From NCBI RefSeq assembly GCF_030272615.1, contig NC_081412.1, positions 40,292,791 to 40,356,790 on the forward strand: a DNA stretch of 64,000 nucleotides, read 5' to 3'. The first letter of the stretch is position 1. Every line of letters begins with the position of its first letter. Positions 20,604 to 32,312 of this stretch are shown here, in pieces. The notes below the pieces were generated by a model. It saw only the letters and a list, made by a program, of their open reading frames with translations. It did no database searches and was not told the origin of the DNA. This DNA comes from Cryptomeria japonica (Eukaryota; Streptophyta; Pinopsida; Cupressales; Cupressaceae). Position numbers and translations under genes: made by a program.

Positions 20604-20761
20604 TTTGGTGGCAAGCCAACCAAATAGATTAAGGAGACTGAGTTTGGCGGTAAACCTTCCAAACTATGCACACTAAAAAAAACCAGAAACTTTGGCGGCA
20701 AGCCTTCCAAAGACACAAATTTAAACTAGGAAGAAGGAACTTTGGTGGCAAGCCTTCCAAA
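20604..20761. repeat. Four 21-bp TTTGG...CCAAA hairpin repeats
   Basis: Copies at 20604-20624, 20643-20663, 20691-20711 and 20741-20761, each TTTGGYGG, then YAARCC, then two variable bases, then CCAAA. The 5-bp ends are inverted repeats. Spacing is 39, 48 and 50 bp. Confidence 0.85.
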
Positions 20762-20982
20762 GCCCTCTTTTTTTAATTAAAAAAAACTAGAATAGAAGAT
20801 TAAACCTGCAGGCAAACTTGTTAACAAGTTTGAAAAAAAAAAAAAATCTGAAACCAAAACCTACACAATAGAAAATATTAGAAAAAGAACTTCTTCTCCT
20901 CTCAAGAATGCCTCCAACAAGGTGAACTCCACAGAATGGTAACCTTCATCAATGTCAACTTAAAAACAAGGATTAGAAACCT

Positions 20983-20994
20983 GCTCTGATACCA
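20983..20994 (-). other. Copia-C primer binding site (initiator tRNA-Met)
   Basis: Minus strand TGGTATCAGAGC, the standard Copia initiator-Met primer site, directly next to the 5' LTR. Confidence 0.95.
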
Positions 20995-21182
20995 TGAAAG
21001 GAAATACAAGAGCAAGGAAAGGAAAATAAAATCCAAGAAAGTTTATGATGAAGTAATTGTTACCAAGAGAAAAGCAAAAACCTTGGAGCATCACCCAAAT
21101 GTGAAGAAGGAGGCACAAGAACTTTTTGAAAGGGGAAAAGCAAAGAAAAACCCCTTGTGATATTATGAATGAGGCAATGCCT

Positions 21183-21186
<4 letters not shown>

Positions 21187-21238
<52 letters not shown>
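21187..21238. repeat. (GA)n microsatellite in Copia-C 5' LTR
   Basis: About 26 GA units; CU repeats in the element RNA, in the predicted R-U5 part. Confidence 0.9.
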
Positions 21239-21239
<1 letters not shown>

Positions 21240-21291
21240 AAGAATCTCTTTACAATATTGTCATTAAGAAGAAATGAGAGAGGAGACATCT

Positions 21292-21300
21292 CTTAAATAG
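21292..21300 (-). promoter_or_regulatory. TATA-like box of Copia-C 5' LTR
   Basis: Minus strand CTATTTAAG, inside the LTR about 300 bases before the primer site, conserved in the other LTR at 14571-14579. Confidence 0.55.
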
Positions 21301-21544
21301 AGATGAGGAGAGGAGTTACAAAGTAACTCCCAAATCTATGAATGCCACCATTCATAAAATGTGTGTGCCATGTGTCCACATCCTCTTATGGAGGAAATCT
21401 AATATTCCTTAATAAAGGAAAATAAAAGAAATGACTTGTCCTCACGCATGTACTAGAGGACAAATTACATGTAGGAATTCCAAAGGAATATCCTAAACTA
21501 AATACAAATAAACCTAAGCTAAGTAAAGATTAAATATTCTAACA

Positions 21545-21549
21545 CATAT
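21545..21549. repeat. Target site duplication of Copia-C, right (CATAT)
   Basis: Exact match to 14295-14299. Confidence 0.92.
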
Positions 21550-22002
21550 AGACAGAGGGAAAAGAAATGAGGAATTTTAAAATTTTTGAAAACATTTTCA
21601 AAGGCCTCTCATTATCAAACAACATTTTTCACCAAAACGGAGTAGCGAAAACAAACCATTAAAACTATTTCTTGAGATAAATTTGTGTCAAAACAAATGT
21701 GGTAAAAATCCTAAACTGATCGCACAATAAAACATGTCTATCTTATCATAATCTAGAAACCTCATCATCAGTATCAACAAAATCCTTTACCATCTTACGG
21801 ATTTCATCTCAAAAACACTTGTTTAAAAATTTCAAGTTGTCAAATCAAGTCTCTATATCGGGAGGCTTTTATCCATATCATTTGATATGCTTTGTCGTGA
21901 AGGGGCATCTTAACCTTCACTTTGATAGAGTAAGATTTGAAATTTTCCAAACAAGATCAATTGAATCCAAACAAATCAAAGGAAACCATTGATCACTCAT
22001 GC
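21550..22002 (+). other. Gypsy-B leader just before gag
   Basis: A-rich untranslated sequence with no array cores. The gag frame is open from about 21937 but its first ATG is at 22003. Confidence 0.6.
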
Positions 22003-24606
22003 ATGACTAATCCCCATATTCTGAGAAGAAAGAACTTTTATCATAACATCACATTGAAGAAACAACCACCTAGTTTTTCCAAGTTCATCAAGAGAAATAA
22101 GTTTTTATACATCAATCGTCAACTCTTCAATTCTCATCGGGTATTCCTTCATCATGTCAAACGTTATATCCAAAACAAATCCAACGAATTTGACAAAGAG
22201 CCCTTAAAAACAAGAGCCTACTGTCAAAAGTCTACTTTTAATCAAATCATAAACCGCGGAGGAAAAATCAATCCGGCATTCTTGCCCGACGAGTGTATCA
22301 CTTATAACACATCTCGACCAGAACCACCCACCTTGAGCAACATATCAACAAGGATTTTGTCCCCTTCATCACTGAAAGTTTCTACTAAAATGCATGTTAC
22401 TCGCTCTCAAAGAAACCAACAAAGCGAGACACACACAGAGTCTAGTATGAATCAAAGGTTGTCAAATCCTTTTGAAGTTTCACACTTAGAAGAGACTGAA
22501 ATTTCTGAAGCGCTTCTTAATGAATGTCAGGAAAACCCTTCATTCCAAAAGCTTGTAGAAAGGCTTATGGAAAATGAAAAAGAAAAATATTTGCTCATGC
22601 TTACAAGTAAAGGCGTTAAACTTCCCGAAGATTTAGACACAAACATCTTTAGAACCGGATCTTGACAATATGCATATCAAGAACAACAAAGAGAAGAAGA
22701 AACTCATAACCTTGAACAACACATACCTGAGCAACACATTCCAGAACAACGTATACCAGAAATGCCTATGCTCAAGCTAGAAACCCCAGAGCAAAATATA
22801 CCATTTAACACACCTTTTCAGCTGAGAACTAATACAAGGGAAGAGTTTCTTCCTCGGCAAAATAATGCGCCTTTGGTTTCTCTTACTCAACAAATGCAAA
22901 TGTTACAAAGACAAATACATGACATGCAACAAGGGACAATAGTGTGGTACTCTTTAAACGAAATCTGTCCTTATCCATTTGACAGAAGATTGAACATGGT
23001 GCCTTTACCTCCAAACTCAGACATTCCCAAATTTGACAAATACGATGGAAAAAGTGATCCCCGTGATCATGTCAGAGAATTTTGTACCATGAGTCTTGAG
23101 TTTGCTCATGATGACACCTATCTGATGAGGTTATTCCCAAGAAGCTTGGGAGGGCAAACAATGGAATGGTTATCCAAAATTACACCACCTGTCAGATCAT
23201 TTGATGAATTGGTTAATAAATTCATAACCCAATACTCTTATAACATCCAACATGTCATAACTATGCTAGATGTTTGCAACACTAAACAAAAGAACAATGA
23301 AACATTCATGATATTCCTTCAACGCTGGCGACGTATGGTCTCCAGATATCCTCGAGATATTCCTGAAAAGGAGAAAATGGAAATCTTCATTGACAATCTG
23401 AATGGTGAAATGAGTTATAGGCTAAAACTTCAATGTATACCGTCTTTCACTAAATTGATTGAAAATGGCATTCAAGTAGAGGAAGCGTGTGTCAAAAAGG
23501 GAACACTCAAATTCTTCAAGGAAGGAACAAACTCATCAAACTACAATAACTAGAATAACACCAACCTAGACAAATCTCGATTTTGGACTTGAAACAAAAA
23601 CGAAGGCAACAATGACTCACATGATCCCAAATCTAAGCAACTAGTGCTTGCATTATCTGGAAATCCTCAAAATACAAAAAATCCTAAAAATGCTAATACA
23701 AATGCTAACACATATGCACCAAACACCGATCAAGGACAACTCAACACAAACAACACCAATGATACTCAAAGCAAAAGCATGAATCCAGGACCTAACAATA
23801 ATTCACGCAACAACACAAACAATTTCCAAAAACGTATCTTCACACCACTGGGGCAATCACTAGAATCAACATTCAAAGAACTTTTGGCAAACAAGATTCT
23901 TTCTTTGCCTCCAATCAGCAACTATGAACCCAAAATCAAACCACCTTGGTGGAATGATTCACACTATTGTGATTACCATCATAACAAGGGTCATCGGACG
24001 ATTGATTGCATGAGATTGAAACACATGGTGCAAGATATGATTGATCGAGGTGACTTAATGGTAGATGGTCTCAAAACAAATGGTGATCACGGAGCCTTTA
24101 AAAATCCTCTCCCAAATTACAACAAAGATGGAGCTTCAACCTCGGATGATACACGCGGAGCTCGTATCAACCATATCTACAACAACACCATAAATCACAT
24201 ATTAGCTGAAGATCATCAAGTAAATGTCATCACCAGCCGAGATCAATGTGATCATGAATCTGTCAATGTAACAACCCGAACTCAAAAATATGTCTTAAAA
24301 GGACATACGTCACCTGCAACTACTACACCAAAAATCCAATATGACTTGGTTAACCAACTACGCAAAACTCTAGCTCAGATATCTATACTAGAATTGCTGA
24401 AACTATCACCAAAGCACAAAGACATATTGGAACAAGCGCTATTGGAAACCAGTGTACCCCAAAATCTGGATACAGACAAATTTCAAGCCATGGTCGCCCA
24501 TATGATAGGACCTCATAACCTCACCTTCTCAGAGCATGACAATGCTTCCTTAAACCATCCGCATAACATTCCTCTCCATATCGAAGTCATTGTTTACAAA
24601 CACTGA
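22003..24606 (+). pseudogene. Gypsy-B gag
   Basis: One reading frame with in-frame stops at 22663 (TGA), 23551 (TAG), 23590 (TGA) and 24604 (TGA), and no frameshift. The N-terminal part to about 22660 is basic and has no known domain. A Gln/Pro-rich segment follows, with repeats of EQHIPEQ type near 22720. The Retrotrans_gag capsid core lies at about 23010-23510 (FDKYDGKSDPRDHV, then RSFDELVNKFI and FLQRWRRMV). A C-x2-H-x4-H-x4-C finger is at 23968-24009. Gag assembles the particle. The stops fit single transitions of Arg or Gln/Trp codons, so the copy is inactive by point decay, not by rearrangement. Confidence 0.88.
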
Positions 24607-25900
24607 GTGAAAAGAGTCTTAATAGATGGAGGAGCTGGACTTAATATATGTACTTTAAAGCTTATCCATGCATTAGGCTTTTCAGAAGAGTCTATTGATC
24701 CCTGTAAGAAGATTACCATAAAGGCATATGATGATGAGGAAAGGTCCTCTAAAGGAACTGTGATGTTACCTATTCAAGTGGGACCAGTGCAAAAGGATAC
24801 TATGTGTCAGGTCTTAGACATAGATCTCACCTACAATATTTTGTTAGGGTGACCCTGGATACATGAAATGCAAGCAGTGCCTTCTATGTATCACCAGTGT
24901 GTCAAATTTCCTTATGACGGACAAGAAATCTCCATATCTACCGATCACAATCCATTTCAACATTGCAACGCAATGGGGGTAGCCCAAGATAGTTTGGTTC
25001 CTCATAATAGAGAAAAGCAGCGATCTTCAACATCAGATCTACAAACAGCAAAGCCCAACTCCTTATTTGGAGATTTCAAGCAGAAAATGCAAATCAAAGA
25101 CCAAGGCATGGGAGAATACTCTTTGGAGCCCTTATGTTTATCCAAATTGCCAACATCACCTAGATCTCATGGATTGCCTACTACATCAATGCATCTGGTA
25201 ACTCAGCCTATCACCAAATTTGATGGTACCTTCATCCAATTGGGCACTCTAGCACATGAATCAGAAGACAAGGATATTCTTAGCTGGTTATACAAAGATG
25301 AGGAAGAAGGTAACAGAGCAGCTACTCTAGACATTGTTCTACCTACACACTTGTATGGAAAAGGATACTTAATCATGCAGCAAATGGGATATGATGGTAA
25401 AGGACCTATTGGGAAACGCAAAAAAGGAGTCACTGAACCCATAGATCTTCCTTCACAGCCCAGTAGAGACAAAATAGGACTGGGTTGTAAGCTCACTTTC
25501 CTATTAAGAAAGCCGCCCTGCATAACTACAAAACCTCAATGGAAAGTAAAGAAGAAGTACAAAGAAGAATCCTGGCAAGAAGCACTCTTTGAATCAGCAG
25601 AAACACTCCGTAAGGCACGGGAACGTCAAGATCAGAAGTTACATCAGGAAAAAATTCTAAGCCACAAAAGGGCCATATTGGCAGCAGTAGCTCATGTTCA
25701 AAATCCACTATCTCAAGAACCAATAAAATCATCTCCAGATACCTTTATTTTTCCCCAAGGAGGCACAGTCTATGAACAAATACAAAAAGTAGAAGCAGGA
25801 TCTGACACCGAATCAACCAAAACTATCAAAATGGTATCCATCATCAAAGATTTGTTTTCACCATACAACATACCTATTTATAGCACTGATAGAATCTGGA
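24607..25900 (+). pseudogene. Gypsy-B protease and G-patch region
   Basis: Same frame as gag, with a further TGA at 24850. The protease active site reads LIDGGAGLNI near 24617-24646; DGG in place of D[ST]G is known in Tat-type elements. After a spacer, a G-patch domain spans about 25370-25490 (GYLIMQQMGYDGKGPIGK, then GVTEPI and IGLGC), normally an RNA-binding or helicase-activating fold. The frame is lost near 25895: downstream an acidic continuation leading to RT is open in another frame. This could be a single indel or the natural gag-pro/pol junction, which in Ogre elements is bridged by splicing. Confidence 0.8.
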
Positions 25901-28109
25901 TGATGCCTCTGAGACTGATTCCAATGAATATGAATGGAGTACCTGCTCCAATGCTACTAAAAATATCCCTGATGATACTGATTCCATATCCCTTTCTCAA
26001 GAAGAACATAACGCAAAAGATAGACCTCTTGAATTTGGACCACAGAATATCTATAATGCCAAGGAAAGCGAACAAAAACATTATGAACAAGTCTATAAGG
26101 AAGATAATACCATGGAAGACCTCGACGAAATCCTAGACTTCTTTAAAACCAAGAACAATCACGATGAAAACTCTGTCCTAACACTTATAGTAGCAAAACT
26201 TGATCCACCTAACGATTCCTTACCGCTTGTCTTTCTTTACCTCATCGACTGGGATGAACCTGAAATCCATGATATACCAATTTTCCCAGATGATGAATCT
26301 ATTATCCATTACCTATGTACCGTAGATCCGGAAACAAGCTCTACTAGTGAGCAAAGTAACGATGTCTGCCAATCAAGGAGTGCCAAGTCTCTCAGTCGCA
26401 AAAATAAACCAAATGAAAGATCTGATGCTGAAAACAAGTCAATGGGAGCTCTAGATCACAAAAAAGTAAAAATAAAGGACGCATCTGAGGGTGAAAACCT
26501 TTTTAAGGCACCTAACGATGGGAGACTTGACACTCTTCCTGAACACTTTCATGAGCAATCACCCATATTGATTGAACCCACTCAATCAATCAACATTGGT
26601 ACCATAGAAGTAGTCAAAAACATACACCTTGCAGAATCTCTGACAAAGGAGGAAAGATCAGCATTCATCATTTTCTTTAAAGAACAGCAAATTAATTTTG
26701 CTTGGTCATATGCCGATATGCCCAGAGTCAATCCACACTTGATCATGCATCACTTGTCCATCTCTTCAGGAGTTAAACTAGTCAAGCAAAAGCTACGAAA
26801 GATGAATCCACAGGTAGCACTCATGCTCAAAACTGAACTAAAGAAACTATTAGATGTCAGATTCATCTGACCCATTGACTATGCAGAATGGATTTCCAAC
26901 ATCGTTCCAGTATCAAAACCAGATGGTAGTATCAGAATATGCACTGACTTTAGAGACATCAACAAAGCTTGTCCAAAAGATGACTTTCCTCTGCCCAGTA
27001 TTGACATAATTGTAGATCTCACAGCAGGCCATGTAATGCTCTCACTAATGGATGGTTTCTTAGGCTATAATCAAATCAAAATAGCCCCAGGAGATCAAGA
27101 TAAAACATCATTCACCTGTCCTTGGGGAACGTACTGTTGGAATGTTATGCCTTTTGGCTTAAAGAATGCAGGGGCTACTTATCAAAGAGCAATGACAACA
27201 ATCTTTCATGACATGATGCACACATTTATGGAAGACTACGTGGACGATTTACTAGCTAAATCCTTCACTAGAGTAGAACATCTCGACATCCTAACAAAGA
27301 TCTTTGATCGATTGGAGAAATTCCAAGTTAGGCTCAACCCTAAGAAGTGTGTCTTCGGGGTTACATCAGGCAAGTTACTAGGCTACATAGTCTCAGCTAA
27401 GGGTATTGAAGTAGATCCAACAAAGGTACAAGCCATTATGGAGATGCCACCACCAAAGAATATCAGTCAACTCCGATCTCTACAAGGGCGACTTCAATCA
27501 ATCAGGCGATTCATCACTCAACTAGCAGATAAAAGTCTCTCATTTAACCATTTGTTACATAAAAATGTACCATTCAAATGGGAAGCCAAATGTGTAGAAT
27601 CTTTTTATCAAATCAAACAGTATCTGATGAATCCACCAGTTCTAGTACCACCAGTCGCAGGAAAGCCACTTATCCTATATATCTCAACAACAAATATATC
27701 GTTGGGGGCACTATTGGCACAAGAAGATCAACAAGGGAAAGAATGAGCCATATACTACATCAGTAGGACATTGAATGGCTATGAACTCAACTATACATTC
27801 ATTGAAAAGGCCTGCCTAGTAGTGGTCTTCGCATCTCAAAAATTCTGACATTATATGCTAGCACACACCATTAAGCTAGTCACAAAAATTGATCCTCTCA
27901 AATATCTACTTAGCAAGGCAGCTCTTACAGGCCGATTGGCTAAATGGGTCATGATTCTCAGTGAGTTCGACATTCAATACACAGAAAGACAAGCCATCAA
28001 AGGACAAGCAATTGCAGATCAGCTGGCTGAAGCACCACTACCAGGAAAACAAACCATGGAGATTGAATTTTCAGACAGGGACGTTCTTGCTATTTCTACC
28101 AAACAATAG
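25901..28109 (+). pseudogene. Gypsy-B reverse transcriptase-RNase H
   Basis: Open in one frame apart from stops at 26868 (TGA), 27744 (TGA), 27846 (TGA) and 28107 (TAG). An acidic spacer precedes RT. RT landmarks are SKPDGSIRICTDFR near 26910-26955, a conserved Asp-Gly-Phe-x-Gly-Tyr-Asn near 27044, the PFGLKNAGATYQ box near 27148-27185 and the catalytic YVDD at 27237-27248. RNase H follows to about 28080, ending with ADQLAEAPLP. It copies element RNA into DNA. Three of the four stops sit where the family has Arg and fit CGA to TGA. Confidence 0.9.
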
Positions 28110-28505
28110 ACCCTATACTTTGACGGATCCTACACACAACATGGTTCAAGTGTTGGCATTCTATTCATCACTCCTAAAGGACACACTATACCGAGATCAT
28201 ATAGGCTTATGTTCCCATGCACAAATAATGTGGCTGAATATGAGGCATTGGTTATAGGCATCAAAATGGCCATAGAATGGAAAATCACAGAGTTAAAGGT
28301 CTACGGAGACTCACAACTATTCGTCAATCAAATCAACAACAACTATCAGACAAAGGATGACAAGCTACTACCCTACAAGTGAATGGTGGATGACTTCAAA
28401 CAATATTTTGTGCACATCACCTTCAAGAAAATGCCAAGGTTGAACAACAAAGCAGCCGATGCCATGGCTACTGTCGCTTCATTACTACAAATTCCAGAGC
28501 AACAA
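28110..28505 (+). pseudogene. Gypsy-B second (plant-type) RNase H domain
   Basis: After the TAG at 28107 the same frame stays open, with LYFDGSYTQHGSSVGI, then NNVAEYEALVIGI, then YGDSQLFVNQI, carrying the Asp, Glu and Asp expected of an RNase H. One TGA lies at 28380, and an AADAMATVAS segment follows (about 28455). A second RNase H of this archaeal/plant type between RNase H and integrase is a diagnostic feature of Tat-lineage Gypsy elements. Confidence 0.85.
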
Positions 28506-29858
28506 AGTCGTTATGAGTTCCTGGTAGAGCAACTGTTCTCCCTAGCCTATGACCACTCTGAATCCCATGTTATCTATGCCTTAACTGGTTCAGATTCTCC
28601 GTTATATGGACCAATTTACGACTACCTCAAGAACAATATCTTACCAATTGACCAATCCCGTAACCAAAAACATAACTTTATCCAGCAAGCTGCCCGTTAT
28701 ACCCTTACTGCTGATACCTTGTATCATCGAGGTCTAGATGGTACTCTTCTTCATTGCCTTGATCGTAATGATTTTGATTCCGCTTTACACGAGCTTCACG
28801 AAGGTATTTGTGGCACACATTCAAGTGGTACTACTCTTGCTAAAAAACTTCTAAGAATGGGATACTATTGGCCTACAATGGAGAAAGACTCATATCACTT
28901 TGCCAATAAATGTCCTAAATGCTAGATCCATGGTAATCTGATACATGCACCCGCACAGGAACTGCAGCCATTTACAACATCTTGGCCCTTTTGTCAGTGG
29001 GGACTAGACTTAGTTGGAAAAATTCATCCTTCATCTTCAAATGGACACAAGTTTATTATAATAGCAACAGAATACTTTACCAAATGGATAGAAGCAGTTC
29101 CCATGACCACAGTGACTGGGAAACGAATTGCCTCTTTTATCCTCAATTATCTAATTTGCAGATATGGTATTCCAAGTTCAATCATCATAGATAATGGACA
29201 ACCTTTCAAAAACCAAGATGTACAAGAACTATGTGAAAAATTCAAAATCCAACATCAGTTTTCTACACCATACTACCCATAGGGAAATGGTCAAGCAGAA
29301 GCATCTAACAAGAGAATACTAAAAATCTTAAAGAAAATAGTGAATGATGCAGGCAAAGATTGGCACGTCCAACTTAATCCTGCACTTTGGGCATACAGAA
29401 CTAGCATCCGCACACCTACAGGAGCAACACCATACTCATTGGTATATGGATCAGAAGCCATTTTACCCCTGGAAGTGGAAATCCCATCTCTCAGAGTCTC
29501 TTTGAAAGGTTTAATCCTAGATGAAGAGTATCGAGTTAACCGACTGCAAGAACTCGAACTATTAGATGAAAGACATCAGCATGCTTACACTCATCTCAAA
29601 GCATATCAACAATGCATGTGCAGGAGCTACAATCACAAGGTCATCCCTCGCAACTTCAAAGTTGGTGACCTAGTCCTCAAAGAAAATCCAAGAAATCAGC
29701 AAGATCAAGAAAAGAAAGGGAAATTTGAACCTAACTGGTTGGGTCCCTATGTCATCATATCAGTCTATGGATCAAGTGCCTATCAGCTAACAACTTCAGA
29801 AGGAGATGTGCTCGACGAACCAAATAACAACATCCATCTGAAGAAGTACTACACTTAA
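28506..29858 (+). pseudogene. Gypsy-B integrase
   Basis: Same frame as RT, with stops at 28923 (TAG) and 29280 (TAG), both fitting CAG to TAG. The HHCC zinc-binding region is at about 28790-28924 (ending KCPKC). The core DDE residues are in GLDLVG (about 29000), IIDNGQPF (about 29188) and GQAEASNK (about 29290). The C-terminal region ends with a GPYVI-type segment and a stop at 29856. It integrates the cDNA, making the 5-bp duplication seen here. Confidence 0.9.
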
Positions 29859-31433
29859 GTAGCCTAGTGCATGGAAAAAGCCAAAACAAGCAAAAAAAAA
29901 AAAAAAATCCAGAAAAAGCAAAAACACAAAGTACAATAAAAAACAAATGGTGAAAACCTAGTAAACAGGCGCTCTTGTGAAAGAATAGCTCCTCTATCTA
30001 TCTCCATACCATTTTATCTGTATCCTTAAAAAATAAAAACACTATCAACCATCGCCCGACACTTAGCACATATCCATTCAGGACATATTTAGCATAGTCA
30101 CTATCCTGGGTTATCCATATATATCCTCTTACCACATTCCACCATGGCTTGGAAATCACTGTACATATTCACATCAAGAGGCACACTCAGCTAGGGGCAT
30201 TAAAATCGTCAAAACTTGCGAACATTCAAGATGTCAAAACATAGAAGCATGGCATCCAACAACCAAAACTACGCTCCATCGCAAAACAAAACAAAAAATT
30301 CACAAAAATACCAAGGATGGATGATTTTCTGAAGTACTGAATGTTGCATTATAGCATAAAAATCTTGACTAGTTTTGCATTTTGAACTTTTTAAAAATTA
30401 TTGGATCTCTTCCTTTTCTCACTAAATGCTTCAAAGCTAAGAGATCATGGAGAACTTCCAATATTTTCTTAGTCTTTTGTCTAGGAGGTGATCACTTGTA
30501 CTGTGTGAATACTTGCCTCGAGACATGATACATCAAATATCACTGAAGGCCTGATTCCACTTCACGCATACAAATGATTTAATTTTGTTTGTTTACACAA
30601 TCCACACTTAGGTCATCCTAGTTCAATTATACCTTGACGCTTGTGCTATCTTGCAAAATCCAAACATCATGTAAATTTTTCTCAGGTCATCATGGTTTAA
30701 TTATACCATTATGCTTGTATAAATTTTCAACATATCCTAAACAAATCAATGCTCAATGATGATACCTACAAAGAAAGCAAACAACATATGGTTGTATCGG
30801 GATGACAAATGCAGAATGAGGATGCTCCAAAAATATAGTTGCATATCATTTTACAATTAGTTATATAATTGCATATCATTTTACAGTTAGTTTCATATCA
30901 TTTTAACATAGTTGCATATCATTTTCCAATTAGTTGCATATCATTTTTCACTTAAATACATATCATTATCATACATCTCAAAGATACCTTTCATAGCATA
31001 TAAAATCATACATCTCATTTTCAAGATACATCTCACAAACATATTAAAAGCATACATCCTGCATCATACATTATATCATATATCTAAGCATTGCATCATC
31101 ATCACATAAAGACAAGAACACATAAAGCACATACATCCATATAACACACCATATGATCAAAGATAATGATGTTGTATATATATATCTCCCAAAAATGATC
31201 AAAATGTACAAAATATATCATCACTGTGTCCAGTACAAAGAATACAATGATAAACAATACAACAGAGACTCCATCTCTCAAGTATGGCTATCCCCTGACG
31301 GAGATGGTCTGGCTCCAGATGTCCCCACCCCTGGATCTCCAGGGGGATCTTGTCTCGATGGCCCTATCACACCTCAGCTCTCGGACCACGACCCAATATC
31401 TCGAGATTGACTGGATCTCGATTGTGTGAAGCT
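29859..31433 (+). other. Gypsy-B post-integrase region
   Basis: Untranslated AT-rich sequence. It contains a short repeat family GCATATCATTTTACA (six copies, 30841-30970, spacing 20-30 bp). From about 31270 the base composition turns GC-rich where the antisense PMD gene and its tail begin. Confidence 0.6.
30841..30970. repeat. GCATATCATTTT short repeat (six copies)
   Basis: Starts near 30841, 30871, 30893, 30913, 30937 and 30958 with TTAGTT between most copies. Confidence 0.75.
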
Positions 31434-32312
31434 CTATACTCGGCGATCCCTGGGTACTGTAGCCTCATAGTGTCGGAGGTAGTACTCCACCTCCTGAGCT
31501 CTCAAAGATAGCTCTCTCAGGGTGTCTCTCATCAAACCACCCACCTCTACTCTCTGCATGCTGGCTGTAAGCTCCTTCGCTCGCCCCCTCCACTCTATCT
31601 CTATGTCTCGTTCAGTGGTCAACTGCGCAATCTGCCGCTGATATGTCAAAACCTGTGCCTGCAGCTGCTGTATAGTCACCTGCAGGGTCCGAATCTATGC
31701 ATCCCCAACATGAGTGGGGACCCGAACCCGTAACGGTACCTGTGCAGGGGCATCCCCTCTAACTCTGCCTGTCCTTGGTGCTAGAGGTGGGAGCGTCACG
31801 CTAGCTGACAAACTACCATAACCTAGGTATACTACCTTGTGCAGGTCCTTATACAGATGGGCTAGCATAGCCGATCCCGATGCGAACCTGTAGCCCTGTG
31901 TAACCATGTCCTCTAACACCAGCCCCCATCCCACAGAGAATCCCTTTGACCTACGATCAGGACAAAGGAATCCACCAATAAACCCTGCCAGTACTGATGG
32001 AAGTGGTGCATAATCCAGGTCTAGGAACTCCTGCCATGGGATCTCATATCCACAGACTGTCTCATCATGAAAAATGCGGTGAAGGGCCTCTGTGCCACCC
32101 TCCTCCGACTGCTCATATGGTAGTAGTACACCTACTACTGGTATGCGAAGAATCCTGTAACAGTCCTCTGGTGTGACTATCATCTCACCTGTGGCAAAGT
32201 GGAAGGTGTTTGTGTCGCTATGCCACCTCTTGACGAGCGTTGTAAGTAGCCCCCGGTTCACAGTGAACCGAGGCATATCCAACAGGGACGTCAACCTGCA
32301 TCTCTCAATCAT
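31434..32312 (-). pseudogene. Plant mobile domain (PMD) protein, antisense gene of Gypsy-B
   Basis: Minus-strand frame from ATG 32312, with one TAG at 31695-31697 and then open in the same frame to a stop at 31434. The first 165 residues carry the plant mobile domain (aminotransferase-like, PMD): RWHSDTNTFHF, then GEMIVTPEDCYRILRIPV, a GFIGGFLCPDRR-type segment, and LYKDLHKVVYLGYGSL. A Pro/Arg-rich linker follows. Beyond the stop come about 85 residues with a coiled-coil look (QLQAQVLTYQRQIAQLTTER). PMD occurs in Arabidopsis MAIN/MAIL1, nuclear proteins needed for transposon silencing and genome stability, and in transposon-borne relatives. Extra antisense ORFs are known in Tat elements such as Grande. 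The region is clearly GC-richer than the rest of Gypsy-B. In-frame stops lie just upstream of the ATG, so this start is the likely one, though an exon may be missing. Confidence 0.8.

Larger units (their letters stand above)
18964..20994 (-). other. Copia-C 2-kb leader
   Basis: Unusually long untranslated region between primer site and gag. From gag outward it holds an A/T-rich low-complexity stretch (18990-19400), mixed sequence without ORFs (19400-20130), an eS7 gene fragment in antisense orientation (20242-20388) and four hairpin-forming repeats (20604-20761). Confidence 0.75.
14300..21544 (-). mobile_element. Copia-C: young Ty1/Copia element on the minus strand
   Basis: LTRs 14300-14823 and 20995-21544, initiator-Met primer site at 20983, G7 polypurine tract at 14824 and an exact CATAT duplication. 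Gag-pol is complete except for one in-frame stop (18388) and one frameshift in an A-run (about 16844). LTR copies differ by three substitutions plus a (GA)n length change, about 0.6%, so this is the most recent insertion in the window. Confidence 0.95.
20995..21544 (-). repeat. Copia-C 5' LTR (550 bp)
   Basis: Promoter LTR of the minus-strand element; see the 3' LTR for the comparison. Confidence 0.95.

Noticed and set aside
31153-31429. Plus-strand ORFs with a Gly/Pro-rich end
   Set aside because: They overlap the GC-rich tail of the antisense PMD gene in the opposite strand and have no domain.
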